From: Streptomyces sp. NL15-2K
GTDB taxonomy: Bacteria > Actinomycetota > Actinomycetes > Streptomycetales > Streptomycetaceae
Assembly (NCBI RefSeq): GCF_030551255.1
Contig: NZ_CP130630.1
Span: forward strand, 2,771,501-2,835,500
Reading direction: 5' to 3'
Length of the DNA stretch: 64,000 nucleotides
Shown piece by piece: positions 1 through 8,976 of the stretch; the first letter of the stretch is position 1, and every line of letters begins with the position of its first letter. A program made the position numbers and the translations under genes. A model generated the notes under the pieces. It had not been told where the DNA came from and made no database searches. It was given only the letters and a program-made list of their open reading frames with translations.

Positions 1-49
1 CCGCGTCGATGATCCGCTGCCGTCGGTCGGGGTCGTATCGCCGGGGCAT
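1..49 (-). CDS. TetR-family regulator, N-terminal fragment
   Basis: Only the first 16 codons lie in the window. The reverse strand reads ATG at 49-47 and gives MPRRYDPDRRQRIIDA, the typical basic start of a TetR DNA-binding domain just before helix 1. Its ATG overlaps the TGA of the SMR gene (ATGA), so the two are translationally coupled with the SMR gene first. Regulation of the SMR pump is inferred from this context and from the palindrome in front of the SMR gene. The rest of the protein lies outside the window. Confidence 0.6.
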   Translation of the reverse strand, partial: MPRRYDPDRRQRIIDA

Positions 50-369
50 CAGTGCGCACCGCCCAGGTTCAGCACCACCACGCCGACGATGATCAGCGCG
101 ATGCCGGCCGCCTTGGTGGCGGTCATGCCCTCTCCCAGGAACGCGAACCCGATGGCGGCGATGGCCGCGGTGCCGACCCCGGCCCAGATCGCGTACGCGG
201 TACCGACCGACACGGTCTTCAGCGTCTGGGCGAGCAGGGCGAAGGAGACGACGTAGCCGAGGGCGGTGAGCAGCGAGGGCAGCAGTTTGGTGAAGCCTTC
301 GGTGTACTTCATGGCCGTCGTCGCGGCCACCTCGGCGGCTATGGCGCCGGCGAGCATCAGGTATCCCAT
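49..369 (-). CDS. Small multidrug resistance (SMR) efflux protein
   Basis: A 106-residue membrane protein with four predicted helices, the normal size of EmrE/QacE/SugE-type proton-coupled exporters of quaternary cations. The essential membrane glutamate is present at residue 13 (AIAAEVAATTAMK), followed by the YAIWAGVGTA segment that is diagnostic of SMR helix 3. The ATG at 369 is chosen because upstream codons in the frame encode a basic non-membrane stretch and because the 371-384 palindrome, a likely operator, lies immediately before it. SMR proteins act as dimers in the cytoplasmic membrane. Whether this is an EmrE-like drug pump or a Gdx guanidinium exporter cannot be settled by eye; the TetR gene behind it favours a drug-inducible pump. 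Confidence 0.88.
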   Translation of the reverse strand: MGYLMLAGAIAAEVAATTAMKYTEGFTKLLPSLLTALGYVVSFALLAQTLKTVSVGTAYAIWAGVGTAAIAAIGFAFLGEGMTATKAAGIALIIVGVVVLNLGGAH

Positions 370-370
370 G

Positions 371-384
371 TGTACGAGCGTACA
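371..384. promoter_or_regulatory. Perfect palindrome, candidate TetR operator
   Basis: TGTAC-GAGC-GTACA is a perfect 5-4-5 inverted repeat directly upstream of the SMR start codon. TetR-family regulators bind such palindromes and often control an adjacent pump. Assignment to the TetR gene at the window edge is an inference. Confidence 0.5.
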
Positions 385-515
385 TATCCGATGTGGAGGC
401 CGCTCACGCAAACGCCTGCCGGGAACTCACCTGCTCCACTAGTGTTTCACCGTTCACCTAACTTCCCCATCACCGGCCGCAGCCGTCGCCACGGGCGCCG
501 CTGGAGGAACCACGC

Positions 516-1349
516 ATGCCAGAAAGCAAGTCCCGGCCCCCGCAGAACCAGCCGTGGGAGAGCGGCTGGACTCCGGACACCTCCCGGGTACCGGGAACGC
601 GACGTCTGTGGCTGGCCGGCGCACTGGCGCTGGCCACCGTCGCCGCGTGCCTGACCGCGATAGCCATGACGGACAAGCATTCTGACGACCGGTCACCGTC
701 GCCCCAGGGCCAGGCGGCCGGCACGGACCCGACCGGCCCCGGTCTGATCTCCTTCGCCACGCCTTCCACGAGCGGCGCCGCGACGCCGGGCAGGAAGAGC
801 GACGCGCCTGCCGCCCGCACCACCACGAAGGCACCCAGCCCGCACGGCTCGTCCTCCGCGCCCCCGCCCGCAGACCCGCCCAAGTCGCCCACCACGCGCC
901 CCAGTTCGCCGGACGAGAAGCCGCCCGCCGCCATCTGGCGATCGGTCCGCTCGGTCAACTACCCCGACCGCTACTGGCACATCAGCGGCGGCCTGGTGCG
1001 GCTCGACCCGGTCGGCGGCTCGGAATCCCGCGAGGACTCCACCTTCAAGCTGGTCAAGGGCCTGGCCGACAGTTCCTGCCAGTCCTTTGCCACGGCCGAC
1101 GGCAAGTATCTCCGCCACCGTGACTTCGTCCTGCGCGCGGACCGCAACGACGGCTCGTCCCTCTTCAAACAGGACGCCACGTTCTGCCCCCGCACCTCGC
1201 CGGTGTCCGGCGCGATCAGGCTGGAGTCGGTCAACTTCCCGGGCCGCTTCCTGCGCCACAAGGACTTCACGCTCCGCCTGGAGTCGTACCAGCACAGCAG
1301 CCTGTACCAGGCGGACTCGTCGTTCCGGCTGGTGGCCGGGCTGGCCTGA
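516..1349 (+). CDS. Membrane-anchored AbfB-domain (CBM42-like) protein
   Basis: 277 residues. Residues 1-30 are polar and basic, 31-51 form one hydrophobic helix (signal anchor or uncleaved signal), about 55-135 are a Pro/Ser/Thr/Ala-rich linker, and about 139-277 form an AbfB-type beta-trefoil. Repeated trefoil signatures are visible (SVNYPDRYW, YLRHRDFVLR, FLRHKDFTLR). AbfB (CBM42) modules bind arabinofuranosyl side chains of hemicellulose, but no catalytic domain is attached, so only surface sugar binding can be proposed. It is monocistronic and converges on the suf operon, with a strong hairpin between them. Confidence 0.8.
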   Translation: MPESKSRPPQNQPWESGWTPDTSRVPGTRRLWLAGALALATVAACLTAIAMTDKHSDDRSPSPQGQAAGTDPTGPGLISFATPSTSGAATPGRKSDAPAARTTTKAPSPHGSSSAPPPADPPKSPTTRPSSPDEKPPAAIWRSVRSVNYPDRYWHISGGLVRLDPVGGSESREDSTFKLVKGLADSSCQSFATADGKYLRHRDFVLRADRNDGSSLFKQDATFCPRTSPVSGAIRLESVNFPGRFLRHKDFTLRLESYQHSSLYQADSSFRLVAGLA

Positions 1350-1357
1350 GCACGAGA

Positions 1358-1385
1358 AACGGCGACGCCCGAAGGCGTCGCCGTT
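1358..1385. terminator. Bidirectional terminator hairpin
   Basis: AACGGCGACGCC, loop CGAA, then GGCGTCGCCGTT: a perfect 12-bp stem with a tetraloop, between the convergent AbfB-domain gene and sufT. Confidence 0.8.
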
Positions 1386-1403
1386 CGCACCGGCTGGTCG
1401 ATC

Positions 1404-1736
1404 TCAGACGTTGAACCCGAGCGCCCGCAGCTGCTCCCGGCCGTCGTCCGTGATCTTGTCGGGACCCCACGGCGGCATCCAGACCCAGTTGATGCGCAGC
1501 TCGTTGACCAGGCCGTCCGTGGCGGACTTGGCCTGGTCCTCGATGACGTCGGTCAGCGGACAGGCCGCCGAGGTCAGGGTCATGTCGATGGTCGCGATGT
1601 TCGCGTCGTCGATGGTGATGCCGTAGATCAGGCCGAGATTGACGACGTCGATGCCCAGTTCGGGGTCGACGACGTCGTACAGCGCCTCGCGGACTTCCTC
1701 TTCCGAGGCGGGCTTGATCTCAATGGTCTCGCTCAT
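1404..1736 (-). CDS. sufT: SufT-type MIP18/DUF59 iron-sulfur assembly protein
   Basis: 110 residues starting MSETIEIKPA. It has the MIP18/DUF59 core: EALYDVVDPELGIDVVNLGL followed by the hyper-reactive cysteine motif TSAACPLTD. SufT proteins help mature or deliver Fe-S clusters to clients. It is the last gene of the suf operon; its ATG overlaps the sufU stop codon (ATGA). A standalone DUF59 protein can also belong to phenylacetate degradation, but the suf context makes SufT clearly the better call. Confidence 0.88.
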   Translation of the reverse strand: MSETIEIKPASEEEVREALYDVVDPELGIDVVNLGLIYGITIDDANIATIDMTLTSAACPLTDVIEDQAKSATDGLVNELRINWVWMPPWGPDKITDDGREQLRALGFNV

Positions 1737-2200
1737 GCCGTCTTCCTTTCGGCGTCGGCTCCGCCCAGCGCCTGGGCCGTCGCGTCCTTCCACGCCATCC
1801 AGCTCAGGAGGGCGCACTTCACCCGCGCCGGGTACTTGGAGACACCGGCGAACGCGACCGCGTCCTCCAGCACCTCCTCCATGGCGTCGTCCGGCTCGAT
1901 CCGGCCCTTGGACTGCATCAGTTCCAGGAAGGTCTCCTGGATCTTCTGCGCCTCGGCCAGCTGCTTGCCGACGAGGAGTTCGTTCAGTACGGAGGCGGAG
2001 GCCTGGCTGATCGAGCAGCCCTGGCCCTCGTACGAGACATCGCTGATCGTCGTGCCGTCGTACTTCACGCGTAGCGTGATCTCGTCGCCGCACGTCGGGT
2101 TGACGTGGTGCACCTCGGCATCGCCATCCCGCAGACCACGCCCGTGCGGGTGCTTGTAGTGGTCCAGGATGACTTCCTGGTACATCGAGTCCAGCTTCAC
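1733..2200 (-). CDS. sufU: SufU sulfur-transfer protein
   Basis: 155 residues from a GTG at 2200; the frame is open upstream, but the family-typical start MKLDSMYQEVILDHYKHP begins here, 16 bp after the sufS stop. Conserved zinc/sulfur ligands are visible: C37 (NPTCGDE), C62 (GQGCSIS) and C129 (VKCALL), with an Asp beside the first. SufU accepts persulfide sulfur from SufS through its zinc site; it is not the scaffold, which is SufBCD. The gene overlaps sufT by 4 bp. Confidence 0.95.
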   Translation of the reverse strand: MKLDSMYQEVILDHYKHPHGRGLRDGDAEVHHVNPTCGDEITLRVKYDGTTISDVSYEGQGCSISQASASVLNELLVGKQLAEAQKIQETFLELMQSKGRIEPDDAMEEVLEDAVAFAGVSKYPARVKCALLSWMAWKDATAQALGGADAERKTA

Positions 2201-2216
2201 CGTTCCTGCACGCCCC

Positions 2217-3484
2217 TCAGCCGAAGAAGTTCCGTACGTGCTCCAGACCGTCGACCAGAGCGTCGATCTCGGCCGGCGTGGAGTACAGATAGAACGACGC
2301 TCGCGTGGTCGCAGGAATTCCATAGCGGAGGCAGACCGGCCGTGCGCAGTGGTGGCCGACCCGGACCGCGATGCCCTGCTCGTCGAGGACCTGGCCCACG
2401 TCGTGCGGGTGGATGTCGCCCAGCGTGAAGGAGATGGCCGCTCCGCGGTCCTCGGCCGTGGTCGGGCCGATGATCCGCAGGTCGGGTACCTCCGCCAGCC
2501 GCTTCACCGCGTACTCGGTGAGCGCGTGCTCGTGGGCGAGGATCTTGTCCATGCCGATCGAGGACAGGTAGTCGATCGCCGCGCCGAGACCGACCGCCTG
2601 CGCGACCGGGGGCGTGCCCGCCTCGAACTTGTGCGGCGCCGGGGCGTACGTCGACGAGTGCATCGACACCGTCTCGATCATCTCACCGCCGCCGAGGAAG
2701 GGCGGCAGGTCCTCCAGGAGTTCCTGGCGGCCCCACAGCACGCCGATGCCCGTCGGGCCGCACATCTTGTGGCCGGTGAAGGCCACGAAGTCGGCCTGGA
2801 GGGCCTGCACGTCCAGCGGCATGTGCGGCGCGGCCTGCGAGGCGTCGATGCAGAGGAGCGCGCCGACCTCCTGCGCGCGGCGGACTATCGCCTCGACCGG
2901 GTTGATCGTGCCCAGGATGTTGGACACCAGCACGAAGGAGACGATCTTCGTCTTCTCCGTGATGATCTCGTCGATGTTGGACAGGTCGAGGCGGCCGTCG
3001 TCGGTCAGGCCGAACCACTTCAGCTTCGCGCCCGTGCGCTGCGCCAGCAGCTGCCACGGCACGATGTTGGAGTGGTGCTCCATCTCCGTGATGACGATCT
3101 CGGTCTCGTGGTCCACCCGGTAGGGCTCGTCGGCCCAGCCCAGCATGTTCGCCACGAGGTTGAGCGACTCGGAGGCGTTCTTGGTGAAGATCACCTCGTC
3201 GCGGCTCGGCGCGTTGATGAACGCGGCGACCTTGTCGCGCGCACCCTCGTACAGCGCCGTGGCCTCCTCGGCGAGCACATGCACACCGCGATGGACGTTG
3301 GCGTTGTAGCGCTCGTAGTACTCGTTCAGGGCGTCCAGCACCTGACGCGGCTTCTGCGAGGTCGCCGCGTTGTCCAGGTACACCAGCTTCCGGTCGTCGT
3401 GGACCAGGCGGTCCAGGATCGGGAAGTCCTTGCGGATCGCCTCGCCCAGAAGAGTGGGCTCAGTGAGGAGGCCCGGCAACTCTG

Positions 3485-3488
<4 letters not shown>
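2217..3488 (-). CDS. sufS: Cysteine desulfurase SufS
   Basis: 423 residues, a class-V PLP aminotransferase fold. The Schiff-base lysine is K241 in FTGHKMCGPTG, the cofactor region reads EMEHHSNIVPW and CIDASQAAPH, and the catalytic cysteine is C381 in VGHHCARPVC, the short-loop arrangement of group II (SufS) enzymes. It converts cysteine to alanine and passes persulfide sulfur to SufU, encoded next. The GTG start overlaps the sufC stop (GTGA). Confidence 0.96.
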
Positions 3489-4249
<761 letters not shown>

Positions 4250-4256
4250 GGGTGCC

Positions 4257-4577
4257 TCAGGACTCCTGGGTGAGGGAGACGAGCACGTCGTCCCCTTCGA
4301 TCTGTACGGGGTATACGGGGACGGGGCGCGTCGCGGGAAGGCCGGACGGCTTGCCGGTGCGGAGGTCGAAGCTGGAGCCGTGCAGCCAGCACTCGATCTG
4401 GCAGTCCTCCACCTCGCCCTCGGAGAGCGAGACGTTCGCGTGGGAGCAGATGTCGTAGATGGCGAACACCTCCCCCTCGGTACGGACGACCGAGACCGGC
4501 GTGCCGTCGAGTTCCACCCTTTTCGGGGTGTCGTCCTCCAGCTCGCTCAGCCCACAGACGCGTACGAAAGCGGTCAT
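4257..4577 (-). CDS. Rieske-type [2Fe-2S] ferredoxin
   Basis: 106 residues that form a complete small Rieske domain: C44 and H46 in DICSHANVSL, C63 and H66 in IECWLHGSSF. It resembles the ferredoxin subunits of aromatic-ring dioxygenases (bifunctional-dioxygenase type), but no oxygenase is nearby. In actinobacterial suf operons this gene habitually lies between sufD and sufC, so an electron-transfer role in cluster assembly is likely but unproven. Its ATG overlaps the sufD TGA. Confidence 0.9.
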   Translation of the reverse strand: MTAFVRVCGLSELEDDTPKRVELDGTPVSVVRTEGEVFAIYDICSHANVSLSEGEVEDCQIECWLHGSSFDLRTGKPSGLPATRPVPVYPVQIEGDDVLVSLTQES

Positions 4578-5758
4578 CAGACCGACGCCTCCAGCTCCTC
4601 GTCGATCTTCACGAGCAGGCGCTCCTCGATGTCGTCGACACCGATCTGCTGGACCAGCTCGGCGAAGAAGCCGCGGACGACGAGACGGCGGGCCTCCTCG
4701 GCCGGGATGCCGCGGGCCATCAGGTAGAAGAGCTGCTCGTCGTCGAAGCGGCCGGTGGCGGAGGCGTGACCCGCGCCGACGATCTCGCCGGTCTCGATCT
4801 CGAGGTTCGGCACGGAGTCCACGCGCGCCCCGTCCGTCAGGACCAGGTTGCGGTTCATCTCGTACGTGTCCGTGCCTTCGGCCTTGGCTTCGATCAGCAC
4901 GTCACCGATCCACACGGCGTGCGCGTCGTCGCCCTGGAGCGCGCCCTTGTAGGCGACGTTCGACTTGCAGTGCGGGGTGTTGTGGTCGACGAAGAGGCGG
5001 TGCTCCTGGTGCTGGCCCGCGTCGGTGAAGTACAGGCCGAAGAGCTCGGCCTCGCCACCGGTGCCGGCGTAGGCGACGCGCGGGTGCAGACGTACCAGGT
5101 CGCCGCCGAAGGTGACCACGAACGACTTGAAGGTGGCGTCCCGGCCGATCAGCGCGTTGTGCTGGCCCACGTGGACGGCCTTGTCGTCCCAGTCCTGGAC
5201 CGAGACGACGGTCAGCTTGGCGCCGTCGCCCAGGATGTAGTCGACGTTGGCGGCGAGCACGGCGTCACCGGTGTGGTCGATGACGACGACGGCTTCGGCG
5301 AAGGCTCCCAGCTCGACGACCTGGTGGCCGTAGGCGACCCCGCCCTCGCCGTGCACGGCGATGCGGATCGGCTCGGCGAGCACCGTCTCCTTGGGGACGG
5401 TGACCACGCCGGCCTTCTCGAACGCCGAGTACGCCTGGGCGGCGACGCGGTCCACCGGGGTGCCGGCCTTGCCGATCCGGGCGTCGTCACGGCCGACGGT
5501 CTCGACCACGACGCCCTCGGGGGCGTCGATGTCGACCTTCACGCCGTCGCCGGTGGCGACCGCGGTGCCGTCGTGCAGCCCACGCAGGCGCTCCAGCGGC
5601 GTGAACCGCCATTCCTCCTCGCGGCCGTGGGGGACCGGGAAGTCCGCCACGTCGAAGGACGGGGGCGCGCTCATGCGCGTGGCGACGGTCGACTCGGCGG
5701 CCACCGCGATCTGGCCGGCGGTGGTGGATCCCACCGGGATGTTCTGGGCCTCAGCCAT
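4577..5758 (-). CDS. sufD: SUF scaffold subunit SufD
   Basis: 393 residues with the SufBD beta-helix. The C-terminal block (NLEIETGEIVGAGHASATG, then FYLMARGIPAEEARRLVVRGF) is the classic SufB/SufD signature. SufD pairs with SufB and SufC to form the SufBC2D scaffold. The gene starts 60 bp after sufB and overlaps the Rieske gene. Confidence 0.96.
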   Translation of the reverse strand: MAEAQNIPVGSTTAGQIAVAAESTVATRMSAPPSFDVADFPVPHGREEEWRFTPLERLRGLHDGTAVATGDGVKVDIDAPEGVVVETVGRDDARIGKAGTPVDRVAAQAYSAFEKAGVVTVPKETVLAEPIRIAVHGEGGVAYGHQVVELGAFAEAVVVIDHTGDAVLAANVDYILGDGAKLTVVSVQDWDDKAVHVGQHNALIGRDATFKSFVVTFGGDLVRLHPRVAYAGTGGEAELFGLYFTDAGQHQEHRLFVDHNTPHCKSNVAYKGALQGDDAHAVWIGDVLIEAKAEGTDTYEMNRNLVLTDGARVDSVPNLEIETGEIVGAGHASATGRFDDEQLFYLMARGIPAEEARRLVVRGFFAELVQQIGVDDIEERLLVKIDEELEASV

Positions 5759-5818
5759 GGCTGTCGGTCTGCTCTCTTTCCTACGTCAGATTTTCGCTAA
5801 CTGTTCCGGAGGACGGTC

Positions 5819-7240
5819 TTAACCGACCGCGCCTTCCATCTGCAGCTCGATCAGCCGGTTGAGCTCGAGGGCGTACTCCATGGGCAGCTCCTTCGCGATG
5901 GGCTCGACGAAGCCGCGCACGATCATCGCCATCGCCTCGAACTCGCTCAGACCGCGGCTCATCAGGTAGAAGAGCTGGTCCTCGGAGACCTTGGAGACGG
6001 TGGCCTCGTGACCCATGGACACGTCGTCCTCCCGGACGTCCACGTACGGGTACGTGTCCGAGCGGGAGATGGTGTCGACGAGCAGCGCGTCGCACAGCAC
6101 GTTCGACTTCGAGCCGTGGGCGCCCTCGCCGATCTCCACCAGACCACGGTAGGAGGTACGGCCGCCACCGCGGGCGACGGACTTCGACACGATGTTGGAC
6201 GACGTGTTCGGCGCCATGTGGACCATCTTGGAGCCGGCGTCCTGGTGCTGGCCCTCGCCCGCGAAGGCGATGGACAGGGTCTCGCCCTTGGCGTGCTCGC
6301 CCATCAGGTAGACGGCCGGGTACTTCATCGTCACCTTGGAGCCGATGTTGCCGTCGATCCACTCCATGGTCGCGCCCTCGTAGGCGACGGCGCGCTTGGT
6401 GACCAGGTTGTAGACGTTGTTCGACCAGTTCTGGATGGTCGTGTAGCGGCAGCGGGCGTTCTTCTTGACGATGATCTCGACCACGGCGCTGTGCAGTGAG
6501 TCCGACTTGTAGATCGGAGCCGTGCAGCCCTCGACGTAGTGCACGTAGGCACCCTCGTCGACGATGATCAGGGTCCGCTCGAACTGGCCCATGTTCTCCG
6601 TGTTGATACGGAAGTAGGCCTGGAGCGGGATCTCCACGTGCACGCCCTTCGGCACGTAGATGAAGGAGCCGCCCGACCACACGGCGGTGTTCAGGGAGGC
6701 GAACTTGTTGTCACCGGCCGGGATGACGGTCCCGAAGTACTCCTTGAAGAGCTCCGGGTGCTCCTTCAGCGCGGTGTCGGTGTCGAGGAAGATGACGCCC
6801 TGCTCCTCCAGGTCCTCGCGGATCTGGTGGTAGACGACCTCCGACTCGTACTGGGCCGCGACACCGGCCACGAGGCGCTGCTTCTCCGCCTCGGGGATGC
6901 CGAGCTTGTCGTACGTGTTCTTGATGTCCTCGGGCAGGTCCTCCCAGGACTCCGCCTGCTTCTCCGTGGAGCGCACGAAGTACTTGATGTTGTCGAAGTC
7001 GATGCCCGACAGGTCCGAGCCCCAGTTCGGCATGGGCTTCTTCTCGAACAGCCGCAGGCCCTTGAGGCGCAGCTTGGTCATCCACTCCGGCTCGGACTTC
7101 TTCGAGGAGATGTCCTTGACGACGTCCTCGTTCAGACCGCGCTTGGCAGAGGCACCGGCTACGTCGGAGTCGGCCCAACCGTATTCGTACTTGCCCAGGC
7201 CCTCGAGCTCAGGGTGGGCAGTCTCCGTGGGGAGAGTCAT
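5819..7240 (-). CDS. sufB: SUF scaffold subunit SufB
   Basis: 473 residues, the length usual for SufB. Family blocks are clear: [40 protein letters not shown]-proximal [34 protein letters not shown], and [20 protein letters not shown] near the end. SufB is the subunit on which the nascent Fe-S cluster is assembled with SufC and SufD. It follows sufR with a 4-bp overlap (ATG at 7240, sufR TGA at 7237), so repressor and scaffold share one transcript. Confidence 0.97.
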   Translation of the reverse strand: MTLPTETAHPELEGLGKYEYGWADSDVAGASAKRGLNEDVVKDISSKKSEPEWMTKLRLKGLRLFEKKPMPNWGSDLSGIDFDNIKYFVRSTEKQAESWEDLPEDIKNTYDKLGIPEAEKQRLVAGVAAQYESEVVYHQIREDLEEQGVIFLDTDTALKEHPELFKEYFGTVIPAGDNKFASLNTAVWSGGSFIYVPKGVHVEIPLQAYFRINTENMGQFERTLIIVDEGAYVHYVEGCTAPIYKSDSLHSAVVEIIVKKNARCRYTTIQNWSNNVYNLVTKRAVAYEGATMEWIDGNIGSKVTMKYPAVYLMGEHAKGETLSIAFAGEGQHQDAGSKMVHMAPNTSSNIVSKSVARGGGRTSYRGLVEIGEGAHGSKSNVLCDALLVDTISRSDTYPYVDVREDDVSMGHEATVSKVSEDQLFYLMSRGLSEFEAMAMIVRGFVEPIAKELPMEYALELNRLIELQMEGAVG

Positions 7241-7959
7241 GCGGGGTTCCTCCCGGCCGTGCTTGCAGATGCGTGATGAGTGGTTCTGGAAATCTTTGGG
7301 ATGAACGTCGTGCAGACGCCGTCGCCGTGCGCGATGGTCGCCAGTCGCTGGACGTGCGTGCCGAGCAGCTGGGAGAAGATCTCTGTCTCCGCCTCGCAGA
7401 GCTGCGGGAACTTTTCCGCGACGTGGGCCACCGGGCAGTGGTGCTGGCAGAGCTGTTCGCCGACCGGTGCGCTACGCGCCGTAGCAGCGTACCCGTCCGC
7501 ACTCAGGGCCTTGGCCAGGGCTTCGGTCCGCTGCTCGGGCGGGGCCGCCTCGATCGCCGCGCGGTACGCGGCGGCCTGCTCGGCGATCCTCGCGCGCGCG
7601 AAGGCGATGACGGCCTCGTCCCCGCCGAACCGCTCCTGGATCCAGCGCAGGGCGTCCGCGGCGAGCTGGTCGTACGACTGGTCGAAGGCGTCACGACCGC
7701 AGTCGGTGAGCGCGAAGACCTTGGCCGGGCGGCCACGGGTACGTGCTCCGTAGACCCGCTGTTCGCGCGCCTCCACGACGTCGTCGGCGACCAGTGCGTC
7801 CAGATGCCGCCGTACGGCCGCCTGGGTGAGCCCCAGTCGCTCGGCCAGCGCGGCGACGGTCGACGGCCCGTGGTCCAGGATGGACCGCGCGACCCGGTTG
7901 CGCGTGGAGCGCTCCCCGGTCGCGAGTTCCTCGTGCGGAGCCTCGCCGACGTTTTTCAC
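7237..7959 (-). CDS. sufR: Fe-S cluster-sensing repressor SufR
   Basis: 240 residues from a GTG at 7959. A winged helix-turn-helix lies at about 20-75 ([24 protein letters not shown]), and the C-terminal half has cysteines C171, C175, C188 and C216 ([10 protein letters not shown] ... PQLCEAET ... GVCTTF), the ligand set of SufR [4Fe-4S] regulators. SufR represses the suf operon when its cluster is intact. The frame stays open to 8031, but the shorter start is preferred because the CAAC-N6-GTTG operator at 7959-7972 sits exactly over it; no Shine-Dalgarno precedes it, so the mRNA is probably leaderless. It is the first gene of the operon, so it is autoregulated. Confidence 0.92.
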   Translation of the reverse strand: MKNVGEAPHEELATGERSTRNRVARSILDHGPSTVAALAERLGLTQAAVRRHLDALVADDVVEAREQRVYGARTRGRPAKVFALTDCGRDAFDQSYDQLAADALRWIQERFGGDEAVIAFARARIAEQAAAYRAAIEAAPPEQRTEALAKALSADGYAATARSAPVGEQLCQHHCPVAHVAEKFPQLCEAETEIFSQLLGTHVQRLATIAHGDGVCTTFIPKISRTTHHASASTAGRNPA

Positions 7960-7972
7960 AACGCCATTGTTG
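7959..7972. promoter_or_regulatory. SufR-type operator CAAC-N6-GTTG
   Basis: CAAC-GCCATT-GTTG overlaps the sufR GTG start. It matches the 14-bp palindrome that I recall as the SufR site of the Streptomyces avermitilis suf operon. Its position would block initiation of the sufR-sufBD-Rieske-sufCSUT transcript. Confidence 0.7.
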
Positions 7973-8031
7973 CGTAATTCCTCAGGAGCGGGCAAGCGGC
8001 GTCCCGGCGGGTGGACGGTGCCCTGCGTCAC

Positions 8032-8045
8032 TTAGGCTTGCCTAA
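8032..8045. promoter_or_regulatory. Candidate iron box (DmdR/IdeR-like)
   Basis: TTAGGC-TT-GCCTAA is a perfect 6-2-6 inverted repeat in the intergenic region between sufR and the divergent acetyltransferase gene. It agrees at 12 of 14 positions with the last 14 bases of the actinobacterial iron-box consensus, but the first five bases of the 19-bp box do not match. Confidence 0.4.
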
Positions 8046-8065
8046 TCTGACCTGCGGAAACGATC

Positions 8066-8079
8066 TTTGATCGATCAAA
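8066..8079. promoter_or_regulatory. Perfect 14-bp palindrome upstream of AAC(3)-like gene
   Basis: TTTGATC-GATCAAA, 41 bp before the acetyltransferase ATG and 106 bp before sufR. It looks like a dimeric regulator site; no cognate regulator is recognisable next to it. Confidence 0.35.
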
Positions 8080-8120
8080 CGGGTGGCGTCGGCGGACGGC
8101 TTCCGGGACACTCCACCACC

Positions 8121-8945
8121 ATGCCCACATCCCCTCCCACCGGCCCTCTTGTCACCCGGGACACCATCGCCAACGAGCTGCGCGAGCTGGGCGTCCGAGC
8201 CGGCGAGATCCTCCTCGTCCACTCCTCGCTCAGCTCCCTCGGCTGGGTCTGCGGAGGCGCCGTAGCGGTCGTGCACGGACTGCTCGACGCGCTCGGCCGG
8301 ACGGGCACTTTGGTGGTCCCCACCCAGACCGGCGACCTGTCGGACCCGGCCGTGTGGGGCAATCCGCCGGTGCCCGAGGAGTGGTGGGAGACGATTCGGG
8401 CCACCATGCCGGCGTACGACCCACGGGTCACGCCCTCGCGCGGGGTCGGCGTGATCCCGGAAACCGTGCGTACGTGGCCGGGCGCCCTGCGCAGCGCCCA
8501 CCCGCAGACGTCCTTCGCCGCCGTCGGCCCGCGCGCGGCGGAGGTGATCGGCGGGCACGCACCCGACTGCCGGCTGGGCGAACGCAGCCCGCTCGCCCGG
8601 CTGGAGGCCCTCGGCGCCCGGGTGCTGCTGCTGGGCGCGGGCTACGACACCTGCACCAGCTTTCACCTGGCTGAATACCGCATACCCTCGCCGCTCGTGA
8701 AGGTGGGCCGGCCGGGCCCCGCGGGCTGGGAAGTGATGACCGAGGTGTCCATCTCCTCGGAGCGGTTCGACGAACTGGGCCACGACTTCGAGCGGGACCG
8801 TCCCGTCGACCGCCCTGTCGTACGGGGCAAGGTGGGCGCGGCCGACGTACGGCTGTTTCCCCTCGCGGACGCCGTGGCGTACGCGGAGCGTTGGCTGGCG
8901 GTGCACCGGCCCCGTGAGGAGGAGATCCCGCACCCGCCCGTCTGA
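8121..8945 (+). CDS. AAC(3)-family aminoglycoside N-acetyltransferase-like protein
   Basis: 274 residues from the ATG at 8121. It shows the Antibiotic_NAT/AAC(3) fold: LLVHSSLSSLGWVCGGAVAVV at the start, GTLVVPTQTG, a central HPQTSFAAVGP and LLLGAGYDTCTSFHLAEYR, whose histidine lies in the catalytic region. Members transfer acetyl from acetyl-CoA to the 3-amino group of 2-deoxystreptamine antibiotics, but many Streptomyces chromosomal homologues have no proven resistance role. It is divergent from sufR and precedes the ABC exporter by 31 bp, so it could help self-protection; that is inference. Confidence 0.88.
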   Translation: MPTSPPTGPLVTRDTIANELRELGVRAGEILLVHSSLSSLGWVCGGAVAVVHGLLDALGRTGTLVVPTQTGDLSDPAVWGNPPVPEEWWETIRATMPAYDPRVTPSRGVGVIPETVRTWPGALRSAHPQTSFAAVGPRAAEVIGGHAPDCRLGERSPLARLEALGARVLLLGAGYDTCTSFHLAEYRIPSPLVKVGRPGPAGWEVMTEVSISSERFDELGHDFERDRPVDRPVVRGKVGAADVRLFPLADAVAYAERWLAVHRPREEEIPHPPV

Positions 8946-8962
8946 GGCGCACTCCGCGTACC

Positions 8963-8968
8963 TAGACT
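8963..8968 (+). promoter_or_regulatory. -10 box for leaderless ABC-ATPase mRNA
   Basis: TAGACT lies 8 bp before the ATG at 8977 with no Shine-Dalgarno between, the spacing expected when transcription starts at the initiation codon. Confidence 0.4.
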
Positions 8969-8976
8969 CTGGACCC

